DNA of 64,000 nt from assembly GCF_007859855.1 (NCBI RefSeq), contig NZ_SJPK01000001.1:62001-126000 (forward strand), given 5' to 3'. Below are positions 28,291-38,284 of the stretch, one piece after another (the first letter of the stretch is position 1; each line of letters opens with the position of its first letter). A program made the position numbers and the translations under genes. The DNA comes from Allorhodopirellula solitaria (GTDB lineage Bacteria; Planctomycetota; Planctomycetia; Pirellulales; Pirellulaceae). The notes beneath the pieces are model-generated. The model was not told the origin of the DNA and did not search any database. It was given only the letters and a program-made list of their open reading frames with translations.

Positions 28291-30779
28291 GTCGCAAAAG
28301 TCCTCTCAAGACTCCGGAAAACAGACGGGATGACGACCGGGACAACGCGGGAACACGACGCAACGCCTACGCCATCGTAGGCTTGGGCGCCGCCGCAGCG
28401 ATCACGGTTTGGACGGTGTACTATCCCGCCGATTCCACTGCCCTCGAGCAGGGACATGCCATGGGAGCGACGTGCATGTTGATGGCGTGGGGGTTGGTCG
28501 CGGCCATGGCCATGCACCTCCGTCCCCGACTCGACGCGAGGCGGGCGTCGTGGTGGCTCGACAGTTCAGTGTTGCTGCTGGCCGGCTGGATCCTTCTCGC
28601 CGCGTGGGTCACCGGCGGCGTCTTTTCTTCGTCGGTGCCGACTCTCGGTGGCGACCTGCGTGCCGGGACGAATGAAGCATGGTGGTGGATTGCCGCAGCG
28701 GGTTTCTTGGTGACGATTCGCCGAGTGACGACGAATGTGGTGCGAATTCGCGCGGTGTTCGGGTTGTTACTTGGCCTGGGGACTCTCCTGGCGGTCCATA
28801 CCCTGCACCAACACTATATTTCTCTCCCCGAGACGTTGCGGGAATACCTTGCCGATCCAGACGCAGCGTTCGCGAGCCTGGGATTGAACGCGCCCCCAGG
28901 ATCGGCGGCCCGAATGGTCTATGAAAATCGAATGCGAGACGGCGGCCCCACGGCAACGTTTGCATTGGCCAATTCGTTGGCAGGACCATTGGCGATGATC
29001 GCGACCCTCGGCGGCGGGTGCTTGGTATCAATCCTGGCTTCCTTTCGCCGCCACGATGACGAAATAACTGTCACGCAACCACAGCGGACCCTGCCGGCCG
29101 CGATCGCGGCGGTGGCAGTCCTCACGGCTGTGTTCATCCTGACGATGGTGGCATTGTTCGCCACGGGCAGTCGCAGTGGCGCGCTGTCGGTGATCGTCGT
29201 CGCGGTGGCGGCCACCGTACTATCGGTTTGGCCGCGGAGTCGACGATCCGTCCGCATCATCCTCGCCAGTTCAGTCGGATTGGGTGTGATTGTCGTGATG
29301 GTGTGGTGGTTCGCAGGAGCCGATTCGAGGTTGGGACAATTTGCTGCGGGAGCTCGAGAGACCATCGAACTGCGGCTGCAGTACTGGCTATCGACGCTCG
29401 TGTTGCTGAGCGACCATCCCTGGTTCGGGGCCGGGCCCGGCAACTTTCAACTCGTCTACCAAAAGTATCGTGACGTGGCAGCCCACGAAATGATCGCCGA
29501 ACCACACAACTTCATCGTCGAGACTTTGGCGTGCGGAGGTTGGATCGCAGGTCTGCTGGTGACGGCTAGCCTGGCCGCGGGCCTGTGGTTTTGCTGCCGC
29601 AAGATTCTCTCTTACGCGGTTCCAGGTGAGGACGTTTCTCCGTCGCTTGCTCAGAACGGCGGCTGCACGGCGGACAATTCATTCCCTGAACATCGCACCG
29701 AGACTTTGTTAGCTGCCGCTATCGCCTCTGGTGCGTTTTTCGGCTTGGTCGTGGTCTGGTATTACGGGATCTCCCATGACGCACTACCCGATTTCGAGGC
29801 CCACCAATACGCGATTCCCGCCGCGATGATCGTGATGGGAGCATGGTGGATGATCACCCCAATCTTGGCAGCGGCTCTCGGTCCGAGCCAGTGCGTGAAA
29901 GTGGCTGCGGCGGCGACCGCGTGTGGCTTGGTTCACCTCTGCTTCTCAGGCGGCTGGACGGTTCCAGGCGTGATTCTGATTGGGATCTGGTTCGCCGGGA
30001 TCGCGACGAGTGTGCCCACCGCTCGCGTCAGTCCCGGGAGCACGACCACAGCGTCTCACGCTGCAGCGCAGAGGCAGTTGCCGAGCTGGAGCGTTGGCGT
30101 CGTCGGAGGCGTGTTGTTTCTCGGGTTCCTGTTCTTCTCCCTTCGCCCCATCCTGCAGACTCGCGCTGCGATGGCAGTGGCCACCGAGCAATTCCGCACG
30201 AATCGAATCAACCAAGCCGAGTCAACACTTCGCTCTGCGATCCAGAACGACCCGCTCGCTCAGGACGCACCCGTTTGGTTGGCGAGCATCGAGAACCGCA
30301 AGCTGATGCAATCGCTCATCGAATCACCAGCGACTTCCGCTCGCCACCAGCAGGACGCGGCAACAGCGATGGAGATCGCGGTCGCGCGAGCTGGCAACGA
30401 TCCCGCTGTGTTGCGAGCGATTGGCGATCTGTTGCTGCAGCGTTACCAGGTAGCCGGGCGAATCGATGATCTCGTCCAGGCCGAGCAGATTTATGGCAAG
30501 GCCATGGAGCTGTCCCCGACCCAAGAAGCGATCGTTGCCCAAGTATCCGAGATTGTCCGCGAGCTCACCCGCCGCGGCCTCACACCGAGCGGTGACTCCG
30601 CGGAGCAACTCGCCACGCGAGCAGAAACATTGGGGGACTCGGGCGACATGGTCACCCGCAAGCTGGAATTGCAGCCGATCCTGCCCGCTCGAAAGATCGG
30701 ACCGATCGCCTTGCATTCGCCCGTCCAAGAGTCAGCCGAGGAGCTGCTGCGAGGGCAGCCGGATAGTCTCACGCAGTAA
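28287..30779 (+). CDS. O-antigen ligase/polymerase-type membrane protein with TPR-like tail
   Basis: The GTG at 28287 overlaps the TGA of the upstream gene (GTGA), giving an 830-residue protein; the longer in-frame stretch from 27990 lies inside the upstream gene. The N-terminal 540 residues hold ten or more membrane helices. The Wzy_C signature is WFGAGPGNFQLVYQKY...AEPHNFIVETLACGGW. After the last helix (FLFFSLRP) comes a soluble helical region with TPR-like repeats (ATEQFRTNRINQAESTLRSA, AEQIYGKAMELSPTQEAIVA). It should join or polymerise lipid-linked glycan units on the outer face of the inner membrane. Coupling to the WecA-like enzyme supports that role. Confidence 0.87.
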   Translation: MSRKSPLKTPENRRDDDRDNAGTRRNAYAIVGLGAAAAITVWTVYYPADSTALEQGHAMGATCMLMAWGLVAAMAMHLRPRLDARRASWWLDSSVLLLAGWILLAAWVTGGVFSSSVPTLGGDLRAGTNEAWWWIAAAGFLVTIRRVTTNVVRIRAVFGLLLGLGTLLAVHTLHQHYISLPETLREYLADPDAAFASLGLNAPPGSAARMVYENRMRDGGPTATFALANSLAGPLAMIATLGGGCLVSILASFRRHDDEITVTQPQRTLPAAIAAVAVLTAVFILTMVALFATGSRSGALSVIVVAVAATVLSVWPRSRRSVRIILASSVGLGVIVVMVWWFAGADSRLGQFAAGARETIELRLQYWLSTLVLLSDHPWFGAGPGNFQLVYQKYRDVAAHEMIAEPHNFIVETLACGGWIAGLLVTASLAAGLWFCCRKILSYAVPGEDVSPSLAQNGGCTADNSFPEHRTETLLAAAIASGAFFGLVVVWYYGISHDALPDFEAHQYAIPAAMIVMGAWWMITPILAAALGPSQCVKVAAAATACGLVHLCFSGGWTVPGVILIGIWFAGIATSVPTARVSPGSTTTASHAAAQRQLPSWSVGVVGGVLFLGFLFFSLRPILQTRAAMAVATEQFRTNRINQAESTLRSAIQNDPLAQDAPVWLASIENRKLMQSLIESPATSARHQQDAATAMEIAVARAGNDPAVLRAIGDLLLQRYQVAGRIDDLVQAEQIYGKAMELSPTQEAIVAQVSEIVRELTRRGLTPSGDSAEQLATRAETLGDSGDMVTRKLELQPILPARKIGPIALHSPVQESAEELLRGQPDSLTQ

Positions 30780-30842
30780 AATCGCGCAGAATGGCGGCGG
30801 CAGCCTACTTCCTACTCGCCTCCTCTCGCATTGAAGCCAACC

Positions 30843-32468
30843 ATGACGGATACCCTCAAAAATCTGCCTCAGTACAAGGCCCTCGAAGAGCACTACGAGG
30901 CGATCAAAGACAAGCATCTGCGTGACCTGTTCGCCGATGAGACCGAACGTGGGAAACAACTTGCCATGGAAGCGGTTGGGTTGTATTTGGACTACTCCAA
31001 AAACCGCATCACGGGCGAGACGATGGAACTGCTGCTCGATTTGGCCCGTGGCTGTGAACTGCCCGAAGCGATCGAGGCGATGTTTTCGGGAGACAAAATT
31101 AACTTGACCGAGGGTCGCGCGGTACTCCATACCGCTCTCCGCGCCCCAGCAGGAACCTCCGTCGTCGTCGATGGTGAAGACGTCGTCCCGGATGTCCAAG
31201 CGGTGCTCGACAAGATGTCCGCCTTCTGCGATGCCGTCCGCGGCGGCGAGTGGGTGGGTCACTCGGGATTGCCGATTCGCAACATCGTCAACATCGGTAT
31301 CGGTGGTTCCGATCTCGGTCCCGTGATGGCCTACGAAGCACTCAAGTACTTCAGCGCCCGCGAGCTGACCTTCCGCTTCGTCAGCAATGTCGACGCAACG
31401 GATTTTGCTGAAGCGGTTGCCGATCTTGATCCCACGGAGACCATGTTCATCGTCGCCTCGAAAACATTCACGACGATCGAGACGATGACCAATGCGAACA
31501 CGGCTCGCCAATGGCTCTTGCACCACGTCGGTGGCGATGAATCCGCCGTCGCCAAACACTTTGTGGCGTTATCGACCAATGCCGAAAAAGTCAGCGAGTT
31601 CGGTATCGATACCGCCAACATGTTTGAGTTCTGGGACTGGGTAGGTGGTCGCTATTCCATGGACTCTGCGATCGGGCTGTCGACGATGTTGGCGGTCGGC
31701 CCGGCTGGATTCCGCGAGATGCTCGCTGGGTTCCACGAGATGGACGAGCATTTCCGCAACGCGCCGCTGGAGAAAAACCTGCCCGTGTTGATGGGTATGC
31801 TCGCCGTGTGGTACTCCAACTTCTTCGGTGTCGAAACCACCGCCGTGCTGCCCTATGAACAATACCTCAAACGCTTCCCCGCCTACCTGCAACAACTCAC
31901 GATGGAGAGCAACGGGAAGTCCACGACAGTCGATGGCGAACGCGTTGACTACGAAACCGGATTGATCTACTGGGGCGAGCCCGGCACCAACGGCCAACAT
32001 TCGTTCTATCAACTGATCCACCAGGGCACGCGGTTGATCCCGTGCGACTTCATCGCCTTTGCCAAATCGCTCAACCCGATCGATGATCATCACGATATTT
32101 TGATCGCCAACGTTTTGGCTCAGAGCGAGGCGCTCGCGTTCGGAAAGACCGATGCTGAAGTCCGCAGCGAAGGCACCCAGGACTGGCTGGTGCCGCACCG
32201 CGTGTTTGAAGGCAATCGTCCCTCGAACACACTCATTGGCGAGCGGATGTCACCCGCAATGCTCGGAAAGCTCGTCGCCCTTTACGAACACAGCGTCTAC
32301 GTGCAAAGTGTGATCTGGAACATCGACGCCTTTGACCAGTGGGGCGTCGAACTCGGCAAGGTACTCGCCAAAGCGATCATTCCCGAACTCGCTGCCGACG
32401 CCGACTCGGTGCTCGATCACGACAGTTCGACCAACGCCCTGATCGAGCGATATCGCAAGATGAAGTAA
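30843..32468 (+). CDS. pgi: Glucose-6-phosphate isomerase
   Basis: Interconverts glucose 6-phosphate and fructose 6-phosphate in the cytoplasm. The ATG at 30843 gives 541 residues, the usual length; a TTG four codons earlier is possible but less likely. Sugar-phosphate-binding blocks are complete: [30 protein letters not shown], the signature [34 protein letters not shown] with the catalytic His, and the C-terminal [13 protein letters not shown]. It starts 63 bp after the O-antigen ligase gene on the same strand, so it may be read from the same transcript. Confidence 0.97.
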   Translation: MTDTLKNLPQYKALEEHYEAIKDKHLRDLFADETERGKQLAMEAVGLYLDYSKNRITGETMELLLDLARGCELPEAIEAMFSGDKINLTEGRAVLHTALRAPAGTSVVVDGEDVVPDVQAVLDKMSAFCDAVRGGEWVGHSGLPIRNIVNIGIGGSDLGPVMAYEALKYFSARELTFRFVSNVDATDFAEAVADLDPTETMFIVASKTFTTIETMTNANTARQWLLHHVGGDESAVAKHFVALSTNAEKVSEFGIDTANMFEFWDWVGGRYSMDSAIGLSTMLAVGPAGFREMLAGFHEMDEHFRNAPLEKNLPVLMGMLAVWYSNFFGVETTAVLPYEQYLKRFPAYLQQLTMESNGKSTTVDGERVDYETGLIYWGEPGTNGQHSFYQLIHQGTRLIPCDFIAFAKSLNPIDDHHDILIANVLAQSEALAFGKTDAEVRSEGTQDWLVPHRVFEGNRPSNTLIGERMSPAMLGKLVALYEHSVYVQSVIWNIDAFDQWGVELGKVLAKAIIPELAADADSVLDHDSSTNALIERYRKMK

Positions 32469-32723
32469 GGCGAGCTGCCCCCGTTCGAGGACAACAATTG
32501 TGCGGGTGCCGGGTGGGGGGCAACGCTGCCATGAACTTACCCTGCGTGTCTTCAACGGACCGCAAGATCTGGTAGATTGATTTACATCGTCCGTTCCAAG
32601 TGAGATTTCTGGCTTCTGATCAGAACCCCTCATTGGGACTCGGACGCCACCTTCCCCCATTAGCAATCTGGGATTTTCAGATTTCAGATGCCGCTACCTA
32701 ACCGTCTGCCCCCTAGGACGACT

Positions 32724-33884
32724 ATGTTGACCAAGCCGCTTGTTTTGCGAATCGCCGTGTTCCTTTTTTTCCTTGGCCCGATCACGGCTGCCAATCCACT
32801 CAGTGCGCAAGAGGCCACCGGTCGCTGGTCAGTTGAGAAGGCGAATTCCTGGCATGAAGAAACACCGTGGCTGGTCGGGGCGAACTTCACGCCCGCCTAT
32901 GCCATCAACCAACTCGAAATGTTTCAGGCCGACACGTTCGACGTCGAAGCCATCGATCGGGAATTGGCGTGGGCAGAAGACCTCGGCTTCACCAGCATCC
33001 GCGTCTACTTGCACCACTTGCTCTGGGAGCAAGACGCCGAGGGGTTTGTCAAGCGAATCGATCAGTTGCTCACCATCGCTGAGAAACACGATATCGGAGT
33101 CATGTTGGTTCTGTTCGATAGCGTCTGGGATCCGAATCCTGAACTCGGTAAGCAGCGTAAACCGCAGCAAGGCCTACACAACTCGGGCTGGGTCCAGAGT
33201 CCGGGAGCGAAAGATCTGCGTGACCGATCGCGACACGGCTTGCTAGAAGACTATGTCAAAGGCGTCGTGGGTGCCTTCAAAGACGACCCCCGCGTGCAGG
33301 TTTGGGACGTCTGGAACGAACCCGATAACACCAACGGTAACAGCTACGGCGAGAACCACCTGAAACAGGAACCCGAAGACAAACTAGCTTTCGTTCTCGA
33401 ACTGCTCCCCCAAACGTTCGCGTGGGCCCGCGAAGCCGGTGCCACCCAGCCGCTGACCGCAGGCGTTTGGCTGGGTGGCCACAAAGCGGATCCCAATCGG
33501 CTCAATGACATCGAGAAAGTCCAGCTCGAAGAGTCCGATGTGATCAGCTTTCACTGCTACGGTGGCCTCAAGCAACTCAAGACGTGGGTAGAAAACCTGC
33601 GTCCGCTCAACCGGCCGTTGATCTGCACCGAATACATGGCACGCCCCAACGGCAGCGAGTTCGACCCGATCCTCGGCTACTTCGCCGACCAGCAAATTGG
33701 TGCCTACAACTGGGGATTTGTCGCCGGCAAATCAAACACCATCTACCCCTGGGATTCATGGCAGAAACCCTATGCGGAGGAACCTCCCGTTTGGTTCCAC
33801 GATATCTTCCGAGAAGATGGCACGCCGTATCGGCAAGCAGAGGTCGATTACATTCGCAGCGTGACGGAAGCCAAAACCGAGTAG
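32724..33884 (+). CDS. Secreted glycoside hydrolase, clan A TIM barrel
   Basis: A 386-residue protein. The ATG at 32724 (MLTKPLVLRIAVFLFF) is preferred over one at 32688 because AGGA precedes it at good spacing and the signal peptide (to NPLSAQ) begins there. The fold resembles glycoside hydrolase family 5-like TIM barrels. The acid/base Glu is in VWDVWNEPDN and the nucleophile candidate is Glu in PLICTEYMARP, with FTSIRVYLHHLLWEQD and VISFHCYGG in the expected order. It should hydrolyse a beta-linked polysaccharide or oligosaccharide outside the cytoplasm. The substrate cannot be read from the sequence. Confidence 0.82.
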   Translation: MLTKPLVLRIAVFLFFLGPITAANPLSAQEATGRWSVEKANSWHEETPWLVGANFTPAYAINQLEMFQADTFDVEAIDRELAWAEDLGFTSIRVYLHHLLWEQDAEGFVKRIDQLLTIAEKHDIGVMLVLFDSVWDPNPELGKQRKPQQGLHNSGWVQSPGAKDLRDRSRHGLLEDYVKGVVGAFKDDPRVQVWDVWNEPDNTNGNSYGENHLKQEPEDKLAFVLELLPQTFAWAREAGATQPLTAGVWLGGHKADPNRLNDIEKVQLEESDVISFHCYGGLKQLKTWVENLRPLNRPLICTEYMARPNGSEFDPILGYFADQQIGAYNWGFVAGKSNTIYPWDSWQKPYAEEPPVWFHDIFREDGTPYRQAEVDYIRSVTEAKTE

Positions 33885-33904
33885 TCACAGCCTGGTCGGC
33901 CGCG

Positions 33905-35134
33905 TCAATTCTGTAGGTCGAGCTGATTCCACGCACGCAGTACGGCCCAGCCGTATGCGTCCAGGGAGGGCTGGTCCATGCTCGCCTTGCTCGGTGCGAA
34001 GGGGATTTCCAATGTTGATGCGGTCAAGCAACCCGGGCGGCTGGCAAAGTAGCCGCTGTTCATCGTCCGCTTCTCATCGTCGATCGGCTTGAGCCATACC
34101 AGGGGTCCGAACGGAGCCCCGTCGGGTAGTTCTTCTTTGATCGCCTTGGCAAATCGATCCACGATGGCGGCGTTGTTCGTTGGGACATCCGATGGCCCGA
34201 CGAAATACATCAATTGATGATCATCCATGACGAGCGTCGGGCAGTGCAGGTCCAACGATGCGCCAATCTGCTGCTCTTCACCCAGCTCCATGATTGCTTG
34301 CACTTCCGGATAGATGGATTTCTCGCCATAGTCGCGATTGTGATCGTGCGGCGTCCGACCTTTGCCCTGGTCGCCTCGTTCGACGCCGTCTTTGTCGACG
34401 AACGGCACAGCGTACAGAACAAATCGCTGGCGGAATTCAACACCGACCGGATCGTCCGACATCGCCGCCGCCAGCATACCCTCGAGCACAAAGCTGGCAA
34501 TGGTCTCCGTGGCATGATGTCGTGCCGTGACCAGCATCGCGATTTTCCCGGGGCCAGCTCTACCGATCTGCACCAATTCAACGTCCCGGCCCTGCCGGCT
34601 CTGGGTCAATACACGGGTTTGAAGATGCCGATTGGCCTGGTGATCTTGAAGGAACGCTTGCCAATTTGATTCGGTGTAGGGGAGTGTTACAGCGAATCGG
34701 ACTCGCTCTCCAGGATCGCTGAATGTGTAGGTAAAAGAACGGCCTCGGACGAGCGCGGTATTATTGCCCATCCAACGCCAGCTCACGCCTTGGTCGGTGC
34801 TGATCGCGGGACCTTGAAAACCGACGGCTCCGTTTTCAAACCCAGCTACTTTTTCGGGAAAGACAAAGGCAACTTCTCCGGCTCGCTCCGCGATCGCTTC
34901 GAAATTCCAGTAGAACCAATTTCTTCCGCCATCGAGCCGAGGTGACAAATCAACCGTTTTCCCGTCGTTGCTCTCGACGTTGATATTGCCTCCGGGATAG
35001 TCAGCCTGAATGTCGACGATCCTCGCGGGCTCAGACAAATCCTGTTTCGACTGAGCATCGTTGGGCTGCTTCGTCTGCCCAAGACAATTCACACAAACAA
35101 TGGCTGTGGCGAAAATGAGAGTAGGAACTCGCAT
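33905..35134 (-). CDS. Secreted M14-type zinc carboxypeptidase-like protein
   Basis: A 409-residue protein from the ATG at 35134 (MRVPTLIFATAIVCVNCLG), which begins a signal peptide. Its frame extends upstream to 35263 without conserved sequence. An N-terminal beta-sandwich region (WFYWNFEAIAERAGEVAFVF, YTFSDPGERVRFAVTLPYTE) precedes the peptidase domain. Zinc ligands fit the M14 pattern HxxE...H: HATE in TARHHATETIASFVLEGML and His in ASLDLHCPTL. This arrangement resembles the cytosolic carboxypeptidase-like subgroup. A Glu near the C-terminus (STLEIPF) is a good catalytic base candidate. It lies 130 bp downstream of the esterase gene. Confidence 0.82.
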   Translation of the reverse strand: MRVPTLIFATAIVCVNCLGQTKQPNDAQSKQDLSEPARIVDIQADYPGGNINVESNDGKTVDLSPRLDGGRNWFYWNFEAIAERAGEVAFVFPEKVAGFENGAVGFQGPAISTDQGVSWRWMGNNTALVRGRSFTYTFSDPGERVRFAVTLPYTESNWQAFLQDHQANRHLQTRVLTQSRQGRDVELVQIGRAGPGKIAMLVTARHHATETIASFVLEGMLAAAMSDDPVGVEFRQRFVLYAVPFVDKDGVERGDQGKGRTPHDHNRDYGEKSIYPEVQAIMELGEEQQIGASLDLHCPTLVMDDHQLMYFVGPSDVPTNNAAIVDRFAKAIKEELPDGAPFGPLVWLKPIDDEKRTMNSGYFASRPGCLTASTLEIPFAPSKASMDQPSLDAYGWAVLRAWNQLDLQN

Positions 35135-35264
35135 GGGCCCCTCGAGGGAAATGAGAGAGAAGATTGCGCGCCGACACGAGGCTGCCCTGCCACCGCAATA
35201 CCAAGTATAGACGTTCCACTGCACAGGAACGGCGTGGTTCTCAACAGCATCTCCGATTCGCAAT

Positions 35265-36491
35265 CTATTCCCGTAGCGAGGTTGCCGGCATCAGCTCCAA
35301 CATCGCCTCGGCGAACGCGTTTCCCATCAGCCCAAACGTTTTGGCGCAGCCGAGATAATGATAGCCCGCATTGGAAGCCCCCCGTGCTCGCAAGGCGGCC
35401 TCTTCCGGAGAGATCAACTCCGCCTCGAAGGCTGCCACTTCTGCCTGCATCTCTGCTTCGGTCATCTCGCCTCGAGCGACCTCGTTTCTATTTAGCTGAT
35501 AGCGTTTCTGCGCAACCTGTTGCACCTTCTCTTGAATGGCCGCTAGAGGTTCGTCCCAAAACTCACCGGTTTGTATCGCCGTGACGTTCGCTCGGAATTC
35601 CGAATAGGACGCCGGTGCCGCCATCGCCGCTCGAAACTGCCGGTTTCCGTCGTTGAGCTTCTCCACTTTCATTCCATCCACGCCCATCACCCCAATCACA
35701 AACGGCAACTCCGGCGCATCGAGATCCTTGCGAACATCTCGGATCAAGTTGGCCAACCACTCACTGTATTTGTCGAAACGATTGACATCGCTGTCGCGCC
35801 GCGGCACTGGGTAGACATCACGGTTGACCATATCGTTGAATCCCTGGAACCACACGAATCCCGATATCTCATAGCCTTGCTGGGGATCGTAGCCGGTGAC
35901 AACGCGCTCGATATCGCCGAGCACGTTCTCGACGTGCTGGATCATCAATCGATAGTAGTGCCCGCTGCCCTCGACGGGGTTTCGATCCCGCTCCAGATCG
36001 CGTTGGGATCGCACGTAAACTCCCGAACTGGGTGAACGGAAGTCATAGAAAAGTGACTTGCCCCCCCATGCTGTCTTGATGATCAAGACAGGGGCTTCCA
36101 ATGCCGCGTCCATCGCGAGGCCAAAGGTAAACTCTGGTCCAATCTTGCCACCATCGACGGCCGGGTTCCGGCGGGAACCGTAGCCTGCAGTGAGCTTGCC
36201 ATGCCCTTCGCCATTCTCATCGCCCCGTCCGGTGAAGTACGAGATCCATGCATCCTCAGCGACCCTGGGGGAGCCATCGGAATCAATCATCTGATGATAG
36301 AGTTCCTTGGTCTCGGGGTCATCGGCGATGTATTCGATGGTGGAGACCTTCGCATGCCCTTCCATATTGGACTGCCCCGCCAAGATAAACACCTGGATCG
36401 GCTGCGGCTCGGCAGCCACGGACGCGGGCGTCGACAACGCGGTTGTGAGTAGTCCGATGAGAGCAAAGGTGATAACGCGGCGTTGAGGCAT
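35265..36491 (-). CDS. Secreted SASA-type carbohydrate acetylesterase
   Basis: A 408-residue protein from the ATG at 36491 (MPQRRVITFALIGLLTT). The signal peptide ends near PASVAAEPQ. The SGNH-type block I is FILAGQSNMEGH with the Ser nucleophile, about residue 41. GGKSLFYDFRS and FVWFQGFNDMVN supply the Gly and Asn oxyanion-hole residues. The family is the sialate O-acetylesterase-like (SASA) group, which removes acetyl groups from sugars. The expected Asp/His pair lies late in the protein. The tail (EVARGEMTEAEMQAEVAAFEAE) is helical. With the glycosidase at 32.7 kb and the peptidase it fits extracellular polymer use. Confidence 0.85.
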   Translation of the reverse strand: MPQRRVITFALIGLLTTALSTPASVAAEPQPIQVFILAGQSNMEGHAKVSTIEYIADDPETKELYHQMIDSDGSPRVAEDAWISYFTGRGDENGEGHGKLTAGYGSRRNPAVDGGKIGPEFTFGLAMDAALEAPVLIIKTAWGGKSLFYDFRSPSSGVYVRSQRDLERDRNPVEGSGHYYRLMIQHVENVLGDIERVVTGYDPQQGYEISGFVWFQGFNDMVNRDVYPVPRRDSDVNRFDKYSEWLANLIRDVRKDLDAPELPFVIGVMGVDGMKVEKLNDGNRQFRAAMAAPASYSEFRANVTAIQTGEFWDEPLAAIQEKVQQVAQKRYQLNRNEVARGEMTEAEMQAEVAAFEAELISPEEAALRARGASNAGYHYLGCAKTFGLMGNAFAEAMLELMPATSLRE

Positions 36492-36684
36492 TCTTAAGGT
36501 TCCAGCGGAGACAACGACGATCAGGGAGCACGACACTCCACTGCATCATGCCGCTTACCTTAGCAGTTGGTATACCGGAGATGTGCCGGCTCCCATCTCG
36601 CGCTAATTGCTCGGCTGCCTTTCGATTGAGCCATTTTTCGCCACTTCAGTAAACACGCGACGGTGCCGAGTCGCGGCGGCGCCG

Positions 36685-37323
36685 CTATCGCGGCAGCAGT
36701 GTCTCGCGGCGGGGACGGCTGTGTAAGCGTGCCAATCCACTGACGTAGCGATTCCCGTCGACGAAGAACCGCAACGGTAGCTCGGCGGCCTGACGGATAC
36801 CAATCCGTGGTGACGATCGAATCCTCTCCCGCACATCCTGCCCCGCCATCACCCGCCATTGGCGTGAAGAAAGTGCATCGACTCCATCGCAGTCGCGTTG
36901 GACGCCCATCGCTTGACAGAGCATGCCTGGCCCCGACGTGATTCGCCGGTCATCGACCGTACCGCGAACGCGCTGCATTTGCCGGAGGCCCCACACCGGC
37001 TCGACCGCGCGGATCAACACTGCCGATCCGATCGCCTCGCTCTCGGTAACGAAATTCAAGCAGTGCTTGGCATGAATCGGATAAACGTAGAGTCTCCCCG
37101 GCTCAGCAAACATCGACGCATTACCAGGCGTGCGGCCTCGAGCACTGTGGCTGGCAGGGTCACCCTGTGATAAATACGCTTCCGTTTCAACGATCCATCC
37201 GCCTCGCCAGACACCGCCGACCCGGTGCGCCAACGTACAGCCGAGCAGGTCGCGGGCGACGAGCAGGGGATCCCGCTGAAAGAATCCACGCGTCAGACGG
37301 TCTGCGTCGGGCAGGGAGCTCAT
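36685..37323 (-). CDS. 3-methyladenine DNA glycosylase (AAG/MPG family)
   Basis: Excises alkylated purines in base excision repair. The ATG at 37323 (MSSLPDADRLTRGFFQRD) gives 212 residues; upstream frame to 37446 is not conserved. The family blocks are clear: VARDLLGCTLAH, GWIVETEAYLSQGDPASHSARG with the catalytic Glu and general-base region, GRLYVYPIHAKHCLNFVTE, VLIRAVEPVWGL and the late SGPGMLCQAMGV. It is cytoplasmic, acts alone and is divergent from the Cys-rich lipoprotein gene. Confidence 0.93.
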   Translation of the reverse strand: MSSLPDADRLTRGFFQRDPLLVARDLLGCTLAHRVGGVWRGGWIVETEAYLSQGDPASHSARGRTPGNASMFAEPGRLYVYPIHAKHCLNFVTESEAIGSAVLIRAVEPVWGLRQMQRVRGTVDDRRITSGPGMLCQAMGVQRDCDGVDALSSRQWRVMAGQDVRERIRSSPRIGIRQAAELPLRFFVDGNRYVSGLARLHSRPRRETLLPR

Positions 37324-37510
37324 GGAAATCGATCCGACCGCAGGGATGTTGAGAATGGGATTTGGGTAAAGTTTACCGGCTGTGCGGACGATAACGATTG
37401 TGACGCCGGATTCTCGACCCTGAGATTCGGTGGAGGATTGCGTCAACCAAGGTTTCCCGACGCAACCTTGCGCTACCTCAAAAACCGCCCACGTGACACG
37501 GACGTCTGTG

Positions 37511-38125
37511 ATGATTCATGCCGCTCAAACTCTTTTGCTCGCAGTTTGCTTGACCCTGACAGTAGGCTGTTGTGGTCCGATGTGGCAACACGGCTCCTGT
37601 GCGGGAGGTGGCGTGGGAGGCTGCAGCGACGGCTGTGGAGCCTGTGACGGTTGCGGCGAACTCTATGTCGATCCCTGGATCAACCACCCCGCGGATCGCT
37701 GCGACCCATGCGATTCGTGCGGCAATTATAACGGCCAGTCCTGCGGAAAATGCCGCCCGGTCTTTGCAGGCGTCAAGAGTCTCTGGGGATATCGCTGCGA
37801 TGATGGGTGCGGCGGAGCCTGTGGTGGCGGCTGCGGAGGTGCGTGCGATAGCGGTTGCGATACCGGCAGCTGTGGCGGCGATTGTGGATGTGGATCCCAC
37901 CACGGGGAAGGCGAATTCATGGGCGGCTATGCGAACGGCCAACCGACGCTGGCACTGCAGGAAGGTGAAACCATCGTGGGCTCGCACATGTCGGGTGATC
38001 CGATGCCAACGCACTCAAGTAGCATGGGAAATAGCTACCCGACTCACGTGACACAGCAAGGCGGCACCACCAGCCAAATCTTCCGCCCCCGACAGGTCAA
38101 CCAACCACGACCACTGGCGTACTAA
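37511..38125 (+). CDS. Cys- and Gly-rich lipoprotein-like protein
   Basis: A 204-residue protein of no recognised family. The ATG at 37511 gives MIHAAQTLLLAVCLTLTVGC, a signal peptide ending in a lipobox (LTVGC), so it is probably lipid-anchored. The mature part is extremely rich in Cys, Gly and Asp, with CxxC and GCGG-type runs at about residues 25-120 (CDGCGELYVDP, CGGACGGGCGGACDSGC). A low-complexity tail rich in Ser, Thr, Gln and Pro follows. Similar Cys-rich secreted proteins are common in planctomycetes. Roles such as disulfide-linked wall or surface structure, or metal binding, are guesses. Confidence 0.75.
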   Translation: MIHAAQTLLLAVCLTLTVGCCGPMWQHGSCAGGGVGGCSDGCGACDGCGELYVDPWINHPADRCDPCDSCGNYNGQSCGKCRPVFAGVKSLWGYRCDDGCGGACGGGCGGACDSGCDTGSCGGDCGCGSHHGEGEFMGGYANGQPTLALQEGETIVGSHMSGDPMPTHSSSMGNSYPTHVTQQGGTTSQIFRPRQVNQPRPLAY

Positions 38126-38167
38126 GCAACGCACGATCAATTTCTGTCGTAGTGGACGAGTTCTGTC

Positions 38168-38222
38168 GTAGTGGACGAGGCGACGAGTCCAAAGCCGCAG
38201 GACTCGTCGTCTCGTCCACTAC
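38168..38222. repeat. Hairpin made of two family A outer arms
   Basis: GTAGTGGACGAGGCGACGAG continuing TCC (38168-38190) faces its reverse complement at 38200-38222 with one mismatch, around a 9-nt loop. The arm sequence equals the outer arm of the family A elements at 54900 and 57518, and a partial copy (GTCGTAGTGGACGAG) precedes it at 38146-38160. It lies between two convergent genes and might also act as a bidirectional terminator. Confidence 0.85.
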
Positions 38223-38284
38223 TAAAACCGATACATATTCATGGCTCACCCTGTGTTGGTAAGCAACCGATCCGAGTAAACTGG

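Noticed and set aside
37478-38014. 178-codon minus-strand frame, Ala/Ile/Thr-rich
   Set aside because: Antisense shadow of the Cys/Gly-rich gene, whose signal peptide and lipobox favour the plus strand.
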